Source: Pseudoalteromonas luteoviolacea (GTDB lineage Bacteria > Pseudomonadota > Gammaproteobacteria > Enterobacterales > Alteromonadaceae). Taken from it: DNA of 64,000 nt. The notes beneath the pieces are model-generated. The model was given only the letters and a program-made list of their open reading frames with translations, did not search any database and was not told where the DNA came from. Where the stretch lies: NCBI RefSeq assembly GCF_000814765.1, contig NZ_JWIC01000004.1:620001-684000 (forward strand), written 5' to 3'. Below, in pieces: positions 44,381-52,967 of the stretch. The position numbers and the translations under genes are program-made. Each line of letters begins with the position of its first letter. Position 1 is the stretch's first letter.

Positions 44381-45847
44381 ATGGCGAGTATTCAAAATGC
44401 CGTGCAAGTCATGGTAGATAAGCTAGTTGCCGATATGGAAGGCAATCAGCCGCTTACAGCCGAAGAACAAGCATTAGTGAGTAATGCAATTACCAAACTG
44501 ACTGATAATGCAAAGCTAGAGCAAGCCGTTGTGGCGGTTGCAGAGTCACACATCAATGATGCCACATCGACACTACAGCAAGTATCTCAATCCAGTGGTG
44601 CGGCTTTGCAAAGCGCGACTGAGTCGCTCACGCAAACCAGTACAACACTGGATACAAAGTCTAGCAAATTAGACTTATTAGATGCGATGGCGCCGAATCT
44701 AAATCGTGTGGAGTCGTTACAGGCTACCAGTAATGCTTTGCATATCAGGCCTTTATTTGGGATGACGCCAATAGATTCTCCGAGCACCTCTGCAAACAAT
44801 CGAAGGGCGACAGGCACATTTGCTGTTTACGATAATAGTGGAGATACTTATGTTATTAGGCCGAGCTTTACTCACAATGCGACAACTGAGCAGTGTCGAT
44901 TAGAGTATTTAAAGCTCAATGCCAATGCAGCAGAAAAAACGACGACGCATACCAGCTTTGTTCATACGAATGCATTTGAGCAAAATCCAGCGAGTAAAAT
45001 TTACTACTACGGCACCAGTGCGTATTTACCGCTTGCGAGCAAAAGCAATGCGGCAGATATTCAGTATGAAATCGTGTATAGCACGCAGGACTCTCAGACC
45101 ACCGCTATTGCAAACTATGGCGGTATATTTTGTAAATCATCAGGCTTTACCTCTATTACTAAGCCAAAACAAAATTTAGATGCAACCGATCAATTTGGTA
45201 TTAGCACAGCAACGACTCATGCTCATCATCAAGTAGGTGTTTTGTACGATAACAATAAACATTGTCTTGTTATGGTTGATGAAGGCACATCTGTATTGGT
45301 TGAAAAGTACCGTGATGGTAACGTTGTCACAACGACAGCTATCGCGAACAATGAAGAGTTACAAGCCTATGTGGATGCTGGTGACTTCACGGTTGTGAAA
45401 TTTATGTACCACAGTTTACAGCACGCTTATGGCAGACATTATTTCAACCATTCTGAAACACCGATGAGTAGCTATGGTGTGAGTTATTATGGCTATTTTG
45501 GTCACTACAATGGCGTGACCAAAATGGGTGAAAATAAATTCAGTGCCCATTACCGTTTCACTCATGAAAGACGTTTAGAGCCGCTTAACTACTTCTTCAG
45601 CTGTAGCACGGGTCATTACAATGCTCACAATTCACCAGATGCTGAAACTAAAGTGATACTTGAGACGATGTCTGGCGAAATATTAGGGGCATACTCTTAT
45701 CATTCAAGACCTTACCATGCAGCATACGATAACGGCCTGATGGGCGGGGTAATCAGCTGCATTAATCCATATTCTGGCGCAGGCATTTTGAATGAGCACT
45801 ATACACACAATAATTATGGTTTAGGCCGTACTTGTCGTGCATTTTAA
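44381..45847 (+). CDS. Fibre C1
   Basis: At 488 residues this is the largest fibre-like protein. The first 100 residues are a helical coil (LTDNAKLEQAVVAVAESHI), then a Tyr/His/Asn-rich beta domain runs to the end (GHYNGVTKMGENKFSAHY). No known catalytic motif was recognised. Partner 45857 follows after 9 bp. Confidence 0.68.
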   Translation: MASIQNAVQVMVDKLVADMEGNQPLTAEEQALVSNAITKLTDNAKLEQAVVAVAESHINDATSTLQQVSQSSGAALQSATESLTQTSTTLDTKSSKLDLLDAMAPNLNRVESLQATSNALHIRPLFGMTPIDSPSTSANNRRATGTFAVYDNSGDTYVIRPSFTHNATTEQCRLEYLKLNANAAEKTTTHTSFVHTNAFEQNPASKIYYYGTSAYLPLASKSNAADIQYEIVYSTQDSQTTAIANYGGIFCKSSGFTSITKPKQNLDATDQFGISTATTHAHHQVGVLYDNNKHCLVMVDEGTSVLVEKYRDGNVVTTTAIANNEELQAYVDAGDFTVVKFMYHSLQHAYGRHYFNHSETPMSSYGVSYYGYFGHYNGVTKMGENKFSAHYRFTHERRLEPLNYFFSCSTGHYNAHNSPDAETKVILETMSGEILGAYSYHSRPYHAAYDNGLMGGVISCINPYSGAGILNEHYTHNNYGLGRTCRAF

Positions 45848-45856
45848 GGAGAAAAC

Positions 45857-46294
45857 ATGAGTTGTGAATATTTTGCCGATAAAGGCATGAAAATTGATGG
45901 AAACTTTTGGTTGGTTCACCCTCAAACTGGGGTTGCTTGGAATAGCACCTCGATTGAGGATTACAAAAAAACGTATGAAGCGCAACAAATCTTGCTGGCA
46001 CAAGAAAGATTGGAATCTGAAAAGGCCGATCAGCTTACTGCGATCAAAGAGGCTGTGTTTAATAAACTCAATGATGAGCAGTGGCGTGTGCAAAAAGCCC
46101 AAGAGCACCTATTGATGGCTGAGCTTGCGGGCGATCAGGCCGAGATTGGGTTAAGTAAGGCACATTTGGCCGAATTATTGGCGCAACGAGAGCAGATCCG
46201 TTTAGCCAGTGACAAAGCTGAGCTGACTCTTGCGGATATCTCAACATCCGAAGAACTGAAAGAATTTACGTTTGATGTAAATATTTCATTATAA
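45857..46294 (+). CDS. Small fibre partner (family gamma), follows fibre C1
   Basis: A 145-residue, strongly helical protein rich in Glu, Lys, Gln and Leu (LLAQERLESEKADQLTAIKE). It is unlike families alpha and beta. An N-terminal segment (IDGNFWLVHPQTGVAW) is beta. It ends cassette C and is followed by the repeat array. Confidence 0.6.
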   Translation: MSCEYFADKGMKIDGNFWLVHPQTGVAWNSTSIEDYKKTYEAQQILLAQERLESEKADQLTAIKEAVFNKLNDEQWRVQKAQEHLLMAELAGDQAEIGLSKAHLAELLAQREQIRLASDKAELTLADISTSEELKEFTFDVNISL

Positions 46295-46305
46295 ATTTGG
46301 TGTAA

Positions 46306-46420
46306 TGACCCGTTTTATTCCCAATAAACGGGTTAGTATCATGTGTGCTTGAGAAAGCAACAGACTTGTTATTCCAACAACCTAAACCCGCTTAGCCGTG
46401 TCGAGCGGGTTTTCTTTTAT
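46306..46420 (+). repeat. Unit 0: degenerate copy of the promoter-like block plus terminator
   Basis: TGACCCGTTTTATTCCC at 46306 resembles the block of units 1-6, followed by TTAGTAT at the -10-like position and GCTTGAGAAAG. Here the block also folds into a hairpin (ACCCGTTTTAT / ATAAACGGGT). A clear terminator (AACCCGCT / AGCGGGTT, 46385-46411, plus T-run) closes it 158 bp before unit 1. Confidence 0.5.
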
Positions 46421-46463
46421 TGAGTTTTATGCTGCTTTTAAATTGTTGCATATAGGGCAGGAA

Positions 46464-46657
46464 TGACCTGTTTTAATTCCTTAAAATCAGTAAAATACAC
46501 CTAAGCTTGAGAAAAGTTTAAACAGCTTGTGATTGACACTGAGCTGATACATTACCTAACAATATAATGCGCCACTTGGCTGGTTTATCTTCGATAAATG
46601 AGCGCGTGGCGTTTTTTGTATTACGCACAAATTTAGCGGTTTTAAGGCGGTCATAAA
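46464..46657 (+). repeat. Array unit 1
   Basis: Block at 46464, TAAAAT at 46491-46496, terminator stem CGCCAC / GTGGCG (46570-46575 with 46606-46611) with inner TTTATC/GATAAA and a six-T tail. The predicted RNA is about 115 nt. This unit lacks the GGTCA half of the dyad. Confidence 0.75.
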
Positions 46658-46851
46658 TGACCTGTTTTAATTCCATAAAATCAGTAAAATACACCTAAGC
46701 TTGAGAAAAGTTTAAACAGCTTGTGATTGACACTGAGCTGATACATTACCTAACAATATAATGCGCCACTTGGCTGGTTTATCTTCGATAAATGAGCACC
46801 TGGCGTTTTTTGTATTACGCACAAGTTTAGCGGTTTTAAGGCGGTCATAAA
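46658..46851 (+). repeat. Array unit 2
   Basis: Nearly identical to unit 1 through the transcribed part; the right arm of the terminator is changed (CACCTGGCG), leaving CGCCA / TGGCG (46764-46768 with 46801-46805) plus six T. TAAAAT is at 46685. Confidence 0.75.
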
Positions 46852-47043
46852 TGACCTGTTTTATCTCCTTAAAATCAGTAAAATACACCTAAGCTTGAGA
46901 AACGCTTAGACAGCTTAAGGTTCACATCTAGCTGAAAAAGACCCAACAGTTTCAACGCCATGTTGCCCTTTTATTTCGATAAGCGAGCACCTGGCGTTTT
47001 TTTGTATTACGCATAAGTTTAGCGGTTTTAAGGCGGTCATAAA
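46852..47043 (+). repeat. Array unit 3
   Basis: Block TGACCTGTTTTATCTCC, TAAAAT at 46879. The transcribed part switches to a second sequence type (TCTAGCTGAAAAAGACCCAA). Terminator ACGCCA / TGGCGT (46955-46960 with 46992-46997) with seven T. Confidence 0.75.
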
Positions 47044-47233
47044 TGACCTGTTTTAACTCCTTAAAATCAGTAAAATACACCTAAGCTTGAGAACAGCTTA
47101 AATAGCTTTTGATTTACATCTAGCTGAAAAAGACCCAACAGTTTCAACGCCATGTTGCTTTTTTATTTCGATAAACGAGCACCTGGCGTTTTTTGTATGA
47201 AGCACAAGTTTAGCGGTTTTAAGGCGGTCATAA
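47044..47233 (+). repeat. Array unit 4
   Basis: Second sequence type as unit 3. TAAAAT at 47071. Terminator ACGCCA (47147-47152) / TGGCGT (47184-47189) with T-run. Confidence 0.75.
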
Positions 47234-47425
47234 ATGACCTGTTTTAACTCCTTAAAATCAGTAAAATACACCTAAGCTTTAGAACAGCTTAAATAGCTTT
47301 TGATTTACATCTAGCTGAAAAAGACCCAACAGTTTCAACGCCATGTCGCTCTGCATCTTCGATAAATGAGCGCGTGGCGTTTTCTGTATTACGCACAAAT
47401 TTAGCGGTTTAAAGGCGGTCATAAA
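47234..47425 (+). repeat. Array unit 5
   Basis: Second type in the transcribed part, but the terminator loop and right arm are of the first type (CATCTTCGATAAATGAGCG), so this unit looks like a recombinant. Stem ACGCCA (47338-47343) / TGGCGT (47375-47380), T-run interrupted by C. Confidence 0.75.
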
Positions 47426-47533
47426 TGACCTGTTTTAACCCCTTAAAATCAGTAAAATGACCTTAAGCTTGAGAGAGCTTTACACAGTTATCCCATGAAT
47501 CAAAACCCGTACTTGAATGAGTACGGGTTTTTT
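47426..47533 (+). repeat. Array unit 6 (short) with its own terminator
   Basis: Block at 47426, TAAAAT at 47453, then a different terminator: ACCCGTACT / AGTACGGGT (47505-47528), A-run before and six T after. It lies 19 bp before the cassette D start codon, so transcripts from any unit must pass it to express cassette D. Confidence 0.75.
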
Positions 47534-47551
47534 ATTGCAGATAGGAATATT

Positions 47552-48451
47552 ATGAGCGGCTTTACTAAATTAGACTTATCGAAAGTTCCTGTTCCAGACG
47601 TGATTGACACGCTTGATTATGAACAAGAGTATGAGCAGCTCAAAGCCCAATTTTTATTACAAAACCCACAGTATCAAGCCGCCCTTTCATTAGAAAGCGA
47701 TCCTGTTGCCTTGCTGTTACAAACACTCGCATATCAAAAGGTACTACAAAAACAAAAACTCAATGATGCAGTGAAGAGTAATATGTTGGCATCAGCACAA
47801 GGGCATGATTTAGATGCCATTGCTGCACGGTATAATCTGTCACGTAAAGCATCTCCAAGTGAGTCTGATGCTGCTTTTAGACAGCGCATACAATTGGCAT
47901 TTGATGGCCTTAATACGGCAGGCAGTCGCGAGTCATACATTTATCATTCCATGTCATGCGACCCGCAGGTAAAAGATGTGGCGGTAAGTAGTCCAGAACC
48001 TTGCGATATAGAATTGACCATACTGAGTAACAGTGACGCCGGTCAGCCAAACGATGCGCTGATTAATAAGGTAAAGCACTATTTTTCTGCACAAGGCACA
48101 GAGCAGGCTGGTATCGACGAAGTGGCATCGAAAGTGCGTCCATTAGGGGATAGAGTGACGGTGCACAAGGCACAAATAAAACCATTTTCGGTGAACGCAG
48201 AGCTCTCTATTTTACATGGCCCTTCCGGTAATGCGCTTGTTTCAGCGGCTGAGCAAGCGGTGCAAGCATATTGTGAATCACGACATTATCTCGGTAAAAA
48301 AGTCACGCGGGCAGGGATTTACGCCGCACTGCATCAATCGGGTGTAGAGGATGTGACTTTGTTGACGCCAGTCGACGATATTGTCTGTCAGGCGACAGAA
48401 GCGCCTTATTGCGAGTCTATCTCAGTATTGATGGAAAATGTCTATGGATAA
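47552..48451 (+). CDS. J: Cassette D baseplate J-like protein
   Basis: A 299-residue J paralogue starting at ATG 47552 behind AGGA; the ORF extends upstream through the terminator hairpin, which is unlikely to be translated. Core: DPVALLLQTLAYQKVLQKQK, GHDLDAIAARYNLSR, DAAFRQRIQLAFDGLN. The ELLLRQR motif of the other copies is changed to KVLQKQK. It overlaps the I-like gene. Confidence 0.86.
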   Translation: MSGFTKLDLSKVPVPDVIDTLDYEQEYEQLKAQFLLQNPQYQAALSLESDPVALLLQTLAYQKVLQKQKLNDAVKSNMLASAQGHDLDAIAARYNLSRKASPSESDAAFRQRIQLAFDGLNTAGSRESYIYHSMSCDPQVKDVAVSSPEPCDIELTILSNSDAGQPNDALINKVKHYFSAQGTEQAGIDEVASKVRPLGDRVTVHKAQIKPFSVNAELSILHGPSGNALVSAAEQAVQAYCESRHYLGKKVTRAGIYAALHQSGVEDVTLLTPVDDIVCQATEAPYCESISVLMENVYG

Positions 48452-49748
48452 ATTGATCCCAACTAATGCCAGTGAGCTAGTCAAAGCACTTAGTCAGCAG
48501 GTTCCGTCTCATCAAATTGTTCGACAATTACTGCTCTCTCTATTAGCACTGTCTAGTCGAAGTGATGCGCAATTAGTTTGGCTAGCAAAGCTGTGTGGCA
48601 TGCAACCCAGTGCGGTACTGGTGAATCCTAGTATCTTATTACAATGCAGTGCTAAGCAACTGTTAACACTGGTGGATCACCCTGAATTCTGTGATGCTCA
48701 ACAGCTCAATGAATTTGCTACTCAACTTAGCATTGAAAACTGGCAGTCTGATGAGTCTGATGCTGTGAAACGCAGCCAAGTAAAATCTGCATGTGTGTTG
48801 AATGATAGCCGCTTGTTGCTTGCCAGTGTGTGGGACCCTTTTTTGTGCCCTGCGGCGTTGCTGCCTTGGTTAGCTTGGTCCGTGTCTGTGGATGAGTGGG
48901 ACGAGGCATGGAGCGAAGCCCTAAAGCGCCAAGTGATTAATGACGCATTCGCCGTACACCAAGTGAAAGGCACGCCTTACGCGCTGCAAAAAGCGCTCGA
49001 TAGTTTAAATATTAAAACCGAAATCAAAGAGTGGTGGCAAGGAAACAATTTAGAAGCGTTGCCCCGAGGCACTGTGCAAGTGTGGGCACTTATCAATAGT
49101 AATTTGGATGAGCAGCAGCAAGGAATGCTGACCCCCCAAATGTTAAAGCGAGTGCGCCGTATTATTGAAGCAGTTAAACGCGGTTCTATTCATGTGGATG
49201 TGCAATTAGGACTTTCTTACAGCGAGCAGTTAGGCGCGGTATGCGCTTTACCGCCAACCATAGTCCAGCGTATGGATGCGCCTACTGGAAATGGTGTGAA
49301 GCCCAATGAAGCAATGCAAAAAAACGCGGCATTTGGAGCCGCTCAAAGCAGAGGCATCAAACATTTAGCTATTGCCGGTCAGGGAGTTGTCCCTCCGAGC
49401 AATACCGGTGGTGCAGGTTTTTTTGCTGTGAATGCAAGTTGTTCTGCTAGGCATTTAGCAATAGCAGGCCAAAGTGTTAAGCCGCCAAAACCTAGTGGGG
49501 CATATCATTCATTTGGTGCAACTAATTCTCATACATTATGTAGTTGGCAAGTTGCGGGGAGCGGTATAAAACCGGGCAATAGTAAAGGCCTCTATGGGGT
49601 ATTTGGCCTGTCTAAATCGAATCAATCGCACCATTTAAATATCTCAGGCCAAACTGTTTTACCTCCTCACAGCACTGGGAATGAGGGTTTATTCAGTGTT
49701 ACGAGACAAATTATTTATCAACATTTTAACTTACAAGGAGCTGCTTAA
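48438..49748 (+). CDS. I: Cassette D tail protein I-like, with N- and C-terminal extensions
   Basis: At 436 residues this is the longest I copy. About 120 extra helical residues precede the core (WDPFLCPAALLPWLAWSVSV, HQVKGTPYALQKAL). The C-terminal 150 residues hold about four repeats of roughly 40 residues, each ending like HLAIAGQ-V-PP-TG. The start could be ATG 48438 or 48444. Confidence 0.82.
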   Translation: MSMDKLIPTNASELVKALSQQVPSHQIVRQLLLSLLALSSRSDAQLVWLAKLCGMQPSAVLVNPSILLQCSAKQLLTLVDHPEFCDAQQLNEFATQLSIENWQSDESDAVKRSQVKSACVLNDSRLLLASVWDPFLCPAALLPWLAWSVSVDEWDEAWSEALKRQVINDAFAVHQVKGTPYALQKALDSLNIKTEIKEWWQGNNLEALPRGTVQVWALINSNLDEQQQGMLTPQMLKRVRRIIEAVKRGSIHVDVQLGLSYSEQLGAVCALPPTIVQRMDAPTGNGVKPNEAMQKNAAFGAAQSRGIKHLAIAGQGVVPPSNTGGAGFFAVNASCSARHLAIAGQSVKPPKPSGAYHSFGATNSHTLCSWQVAGSGIKPGNSKGLYGVFGLSKSNQSHHLNISGQTVLPPHSTGNEGLFSVTRQIIYQHFNLQGAA

Positions 49749-50314
49749 TGTCTGCATTAACGCTGCAGTTTACCCAAGTTGGCTTAGATGCTTTGTTAGC
49801 GGCCAAAGCCAATGGTAAAAAAGCACAGATCAGCCATATGGCATTTGGTGACGCAAGTTATACGCCGTCGCAAACTCAAACGAGTCTGCGTAATCTTAAA
49901 GAGCTTCAGCCAATTCGGGATGACAATTACGAAACAGATGAAAACCACCAAGTCACTGTGGTTGCACTGTTTGATAAAGCCATGTCGGCACCTGAATATG
50001 CCATTCGTGAAGTCGGTGTGTTTATCCAAATCGATGAACCAGTAGGCAGTGACCAAAATTTAGTGTTACTGGGCGTATATTCTGAGCCAGATCGTACATT
50101 AGGTTATCGCACACCAGATGTGAAAATTCTGCAAAGTGTGACCTTGAGCCTTGCTCAGCTTCCATCCGATAGTGTGGAGGTGAAGCCGGGTATCGATAAT
50201 TTTAACGTATTGCTTGATAACGAACTTGCAGATTTAACCTTGGTGCAGCTAGACACAATGCATCGACAATTAAAACAAGAACTACGATTACTCGCTTTAG
50301 AAAACGGGCAATAG
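49748..50314 (+). CDS. Cassette D tail-collar/gpH N-terminal-type protein
   Basis: A 188-residue protein with FTQVGLDALLAAKANGKKAQ, ISHMAFGDASYTPS and YAIREVGVFI, paralogous to 29375 and 35926. It overlaps the I-like stop (TAATG). Confidence 0.83.
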   Translation: MSALTLQFTQVGLDALLAAKANGKKAQISHMAFGDASYTPSQTQTSLRNLKELQPIRDDNYETDENHQVTVVALFDKAMSAPEYAIREVGVFIQIDEPVGSDQNLVLLGVYSEPDRTLGYRTPDVKILQSVTLSLAQLPSDSVEVKPGIDNFNVLLDNELADLTLVQLDTMHRQLKQELRLLALENGQ

Positions 50315-50330
50315 GAATTAAGGAAGACTG

Positions 50331-51032
50331 ATGTCAAACGAACATACAACTATTACAGAGAGCCTAGCAAAAGTAGCCACGCGTGCTAACGAGCTGTGCA
50401 ACACCGTGGATGCGCAGATCAATAACATAAAAAATACATTAAAAGCAGAGCAGGATGCATTGCAAGCTAAAAAGACACAGTTTGATGCACAAGCTGCGAG
50501 CTCGATTAGCCAATATCAAGGAAAAATGGATGACTTTATCGAGTCGGGTGATAATCGTTATCAAAAAGCATTATCTAAAGGCGATGTCATTGTTCCTGTC
50601 AATTTAAAGCATTTAGATGATTCTAAATTTTATCCAGTGACACTTTATCATTGCAAAATGCTCGATGTACGTGTTGAGAGATATGTGCATGATGATGTTT
50701 CGGGTGGTGGGATTTTAGATTATTTTGTGCAATTGCAAAACTGGTCTAATGGTGGCGACTTTACGTTTGCTAAGCAATTTCATCACTCTTATTCAGGCCG
50801 AGCATTTGTTGGGAAAATTTCTGCAGCTTCAACGCCTTATACGTCTTCTATTTGGCTGCGTGGTGGCTGGTCTTATAAGTTTTATTTAAATGGTCATTAC
50901 AGTAAAGGGCCGGTGGTTATTGAGTCTGAAACACAAGTGGTAGAGCGTATTGCAAGTACGGATTACTTTTTGGCACCAATCACTGAAGTTCAGCCGCATG
51001 TTGCAGCGAATAATTTTATTTTGGGAGTATAA
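50331..51032 (+). CDS. Fibre D1
   Basis: A 233-residue protein with N-terminus TITESLAKVATRANELCNTV shared with fibre D2, coiled coil to residue 80 and a beta-rich tip. Its partner 51036 follows after 3 bp. Confidence 0.7.
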   Translation: MSNEHTTITESLAKVATRANELCNTVDAQINNIKNTLKAEQDALQAKKTQFDAQAASSISQYQGKMDDFIESGDNRYQKALSKGDVIVPVNLKHLDDSKFYPVTLYHCKMLDVRVERYVHDDVSGGGILDYFVQLQNWSNGGDFTFAKQFHHSYSGRAFVGKISAASTPYTSSIWLRGGWSYKFYLNGHYSKGPVVIESETQVVERIASTDYFLAPITEVQPHVAANNFILGV

Positions 51033-51035
51033 AAG

Positions 51036-51266
51036 ATGACGGAACATGAACTGTTTACAGCAAAGCAATGGTTAGAAATAAAAAGTATTCGTAACTCGTT
51101 ATTGAGAGAATCGGATTGGACACAAGTGAATGACAGTCCATTCAGTGCTGAGGATTCCCAGTTGATTCAAGAATATCGTGCAGCTTTGAGAAATATTCCA
51201 CAAGAATTCAACAGCCCTGAAAGTGTAGTCTGGCCACAAAAGCCAGACGTACTTAAAGCATCTTAG
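51036..51266 (+). CDS. Phage tail-fibre assembly chaperone (APC-type), follows fibre D1
   Basis: A 76-residue protein. IRNSLLRESDWTQVNDSPFS, YRAALRNIPQEFNSPESVVWP is the pattern of the small phage tail assembly chaperone domain (Phage_tail_APC). This known family gives the best functional hint for the other partner families. Confidence 0.8.
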   Translation: MTEHELFTAKQWLEIKSIRNSLLRESDWTQVNDSPFSAEDSQLIQEYRAALRNIPQEFNSPESVVWPQKPDVLKAS

Positions 51267-51285
51267 GCTCGAATAAGAGAGTATT

Positions 51286-52062
51286 ATGTCGGATAACAAC
51301 TTAACTATCACAGAACGTCTTACTAACGTCTCTGCGCGTGCGAACGCATTGTGCGATACCGTCCAAAATCAAATGGGTCTGATTAATCAAGCTCTAGATT
51401 CAAAATCGACTGAGCTTGATACACAGTATGAAAACTTTAAAGCTGGCATGGTTGAGAGCATCAATGGGCTTAATGTTTACAAAGAAGGCTTAACTAAGCG
51501 CTTTTCTTTTAAACAGCACTTATCAGCTGGAGGTTACACATCCGCCGCTGATGGCCCTGATGAGAGCTATAGATACTGTTTAGCGCCAAAAGATCCATAC
51601 TACGTTAATTTAATTGAGTTTGATGCGCAGCACATTGGCAACTCTTTTGGTTCAGATGGTGATACATTTAAATGTGACTTTGTAATGTCGCACAGAGGCA
51701 TGGCAACGTATTATGATCACCTAGTGATATATGGTGCATCTTCTCATGATTGCGTCTCTGCGCGTATCGAAGTGAAGCATATTATGCACGATACCGCATT
51801 GAAATTATTCATTTCGGAGCCAGGTGAAGCGCCTAGATTTATTGATATTACTAAAGCGGATGTGGGCAAAACACTCACGGTATTTTTCCGACAAATTGGC
51901 AAAGGATATGGCAATGGTATTGGGCGTGTCTCTTTGTTTGTTGATACTCGTCCGCACTGTGGTTCTGAGCGAGCATTCACCGCAACGTGTGAATATACCT
52001 CGGTCAATGGCCGCCCATGTGCTCAACGCGTTTCTCATAATCAACCTTCTTGGGAGCAATAA
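51286..52062 (+). CDS. Fibre D2
   Basis: A 258-residue protein with N-terminus TITERLTNVSARANALCDTV matching D1, coiled coil to about residue 70, and an unrelated tip (DTRPHCGSERAFTATCEYTS). Its partner 52065 follows after 2 bp. Confidence 0.7.
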   Translation: MSDNNLTITERLTNVSARANALCDTVQNQMGLINQALDSKSTELDTQYENFKAGMVESINGLNVYKEGLTKRFSFKQHLSAGGYTSAADGPDESYRYCLAPKDPYYVNLIEFDAQHIGNSFGSDGDTFKCDFVMSHRGMATYYDHLVIYGASSHDCVSARIEVKHIMHDTALKLFISEPGEAPRFIDITKADVGKTLTVFFRQIGKGYGNGIGRVSLFVDTRPHCGSERAFTATCEYTSVNGRPCAQRVSHNQPSWEQ

Positions 52063-52064
52063 GC

Positions 52065-52292
52065 ATGGACTATGAAAACATAGTAACAGAGCCGCATGGT
52101 GAAGATATTACTTGGGTCACGGTGAGGTCTAAACGTGACAACTTGCTGGTAGAGTCTGATTTACTGGTATTACGCGCACTGGAAAATACGCAATCAGTGC
52201 CCACTGAGCTCAGTGATTATCGACAAGCACTGCGAGATTTACCGACTCATTTTCCATCGCCTTCAGAAGTCGTTTGGCCTACTTTAGACTAA
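52065..52292 (+). CDS. Phage tail-fibre assembly chaperone (APC-type), follows fibre D2
   Basis: A 75-residue protein starting at ATG 52065 behind GGAG. VRSKRDNLLVESD, YRQALRDLPTHFPSPSEVVWP is the APC pattern, paralogous to 51036. The usual DW after SD is missing here. Confidence 0.78.
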   Translation: MDYENIVTEPHGEDITWVTVRSKRDNLLVESDLLVLRALENTQSVPTELSDYRQALRDLPTHFPSPSEVVWPTLD

Positions 52293-52386
52293 TTATCTTA
52301 AATTTGGGCATTTCGTCCATCTCGACTCGCCTTTTCCTTCGAGTCACAACCATCATAAGTCTTAACTTCAAAGAGTAAATAACCTC

Positions 52387-52959
52387 ATGCAAAGATGTAC
52401 CTTAATTAATAAGGTGCTTGAATGCTTATCATCTGGACTTCAAGGGGTGGCACATGTGGGGCTCTTAAAAGCCGCACAACCTTACCCAGATCTGACGCAG
52501 CAAGCCCAACTGACAGTCAAGCTGCTCGGCGAACGTCAAGCCAGTGAACTGCAGGCAAAAGGCGCCGACAAAGGCGTTACATATGGACCGTCGTACAATA
52601 AAAACCTCAGTCCAAACTCACTCGATAGACGAGTGTTGCAGTTACAGCTAGACATAGAGTTGGAAGATGCTGACAACGCGCAGCTGCTGCAAAGACTTGA
52701 TCAGTTGATAACTCAGTGTGAGGCACTTGTGATGGTGGACGAAATGCCCATCCATTGGCAGCACTTTATCGCTCAAAAAAGCGATATATCATTTAGTCAT
52801 CAAGTCAGCTCAACACTGGCGAAAGCGCAGCTTTATTGGGATTTCTACTATCAAGTGGAATACCCAGACGATCCTCCAGGGCCTGCCATTACCGAAGTAT
52901 ATTTGGGGCCCAAAGGGGGAGAATATAAGTTGATAAATAAAGCACCCACCACAACTTAG
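52387..52959 (+). CDS. Putative tail completion/terminator protein
   Basis: A 190-residue protein with no domain I can name with certainty. It lies just before V, where P2 has the tail-completion genes R and S, and its size is suitable. The C-terminus is Pro-rich (EYPDDPPGPAITEVYLGP). The role is inferred from position only. The 94 bp before it contain a small hairpin (GACTCG/CGAGTC, 52324-52345). Confidence 0.5.
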   Translation: MQRCTLINKVLECLSSGLQGVAHVGLLKAAQPYPDLTQQAQLTVKLLGERQASELQAKGADKGVTYGPSYNKNLSPNSLDRRVLQLQLDIELEDADNAQLLQRLDQLITQCEALVMVDEMPIHWQHFIAQKSDISFSHQVSSTLAKAQLYWDFYYQVEYPDDPPGPAITEVYLGPKGGEYKLINKAPTTT

Positions 52960-52967
52960 GAGCGACT

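Larger units (their letters stand above)
46464..47533 (+). repeat. Tandem array of six promoter-terminator units, about 192 bp each
   Basis: The block TGACCTGTTTTAATTCC recurs (with small changes) at 46464, 46658, 46852, 47044, 47234 and 47426; spacings are 194, 194, 192, 190 and 192 bp. Each is followed by TAAAAT 27 bp after its first base, by AAGCTT...AGCTT hairpin-forming sequence, and by a GC-rich hairpin with a T-run. Units 2-6 also have the dyad GGTCATAAATGACC across the block start. No ORF spans the array. It separates cassette C from cassette D. Confidence 0.85.

Noticed and set aside
46306..47533. CRISPR array
   Set aside because: The repeats are about 192 bp with no unique spacers and no cas genes; the sequence inside each unit is itself repeated.
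47495..47551. Upstream start of cassette D J at 47495
   Set aside because: The extra codons lie inside a strong terminator hairpin; ATG 47552 has its own AGGA site and matches the family start.
30269..52062. Diversity-generating retroelement for fibre variation
   Set aside because: No reverse transcriptase ORF and no template/variable repeat pair was seen; fibre differences are whole-tip replacements.
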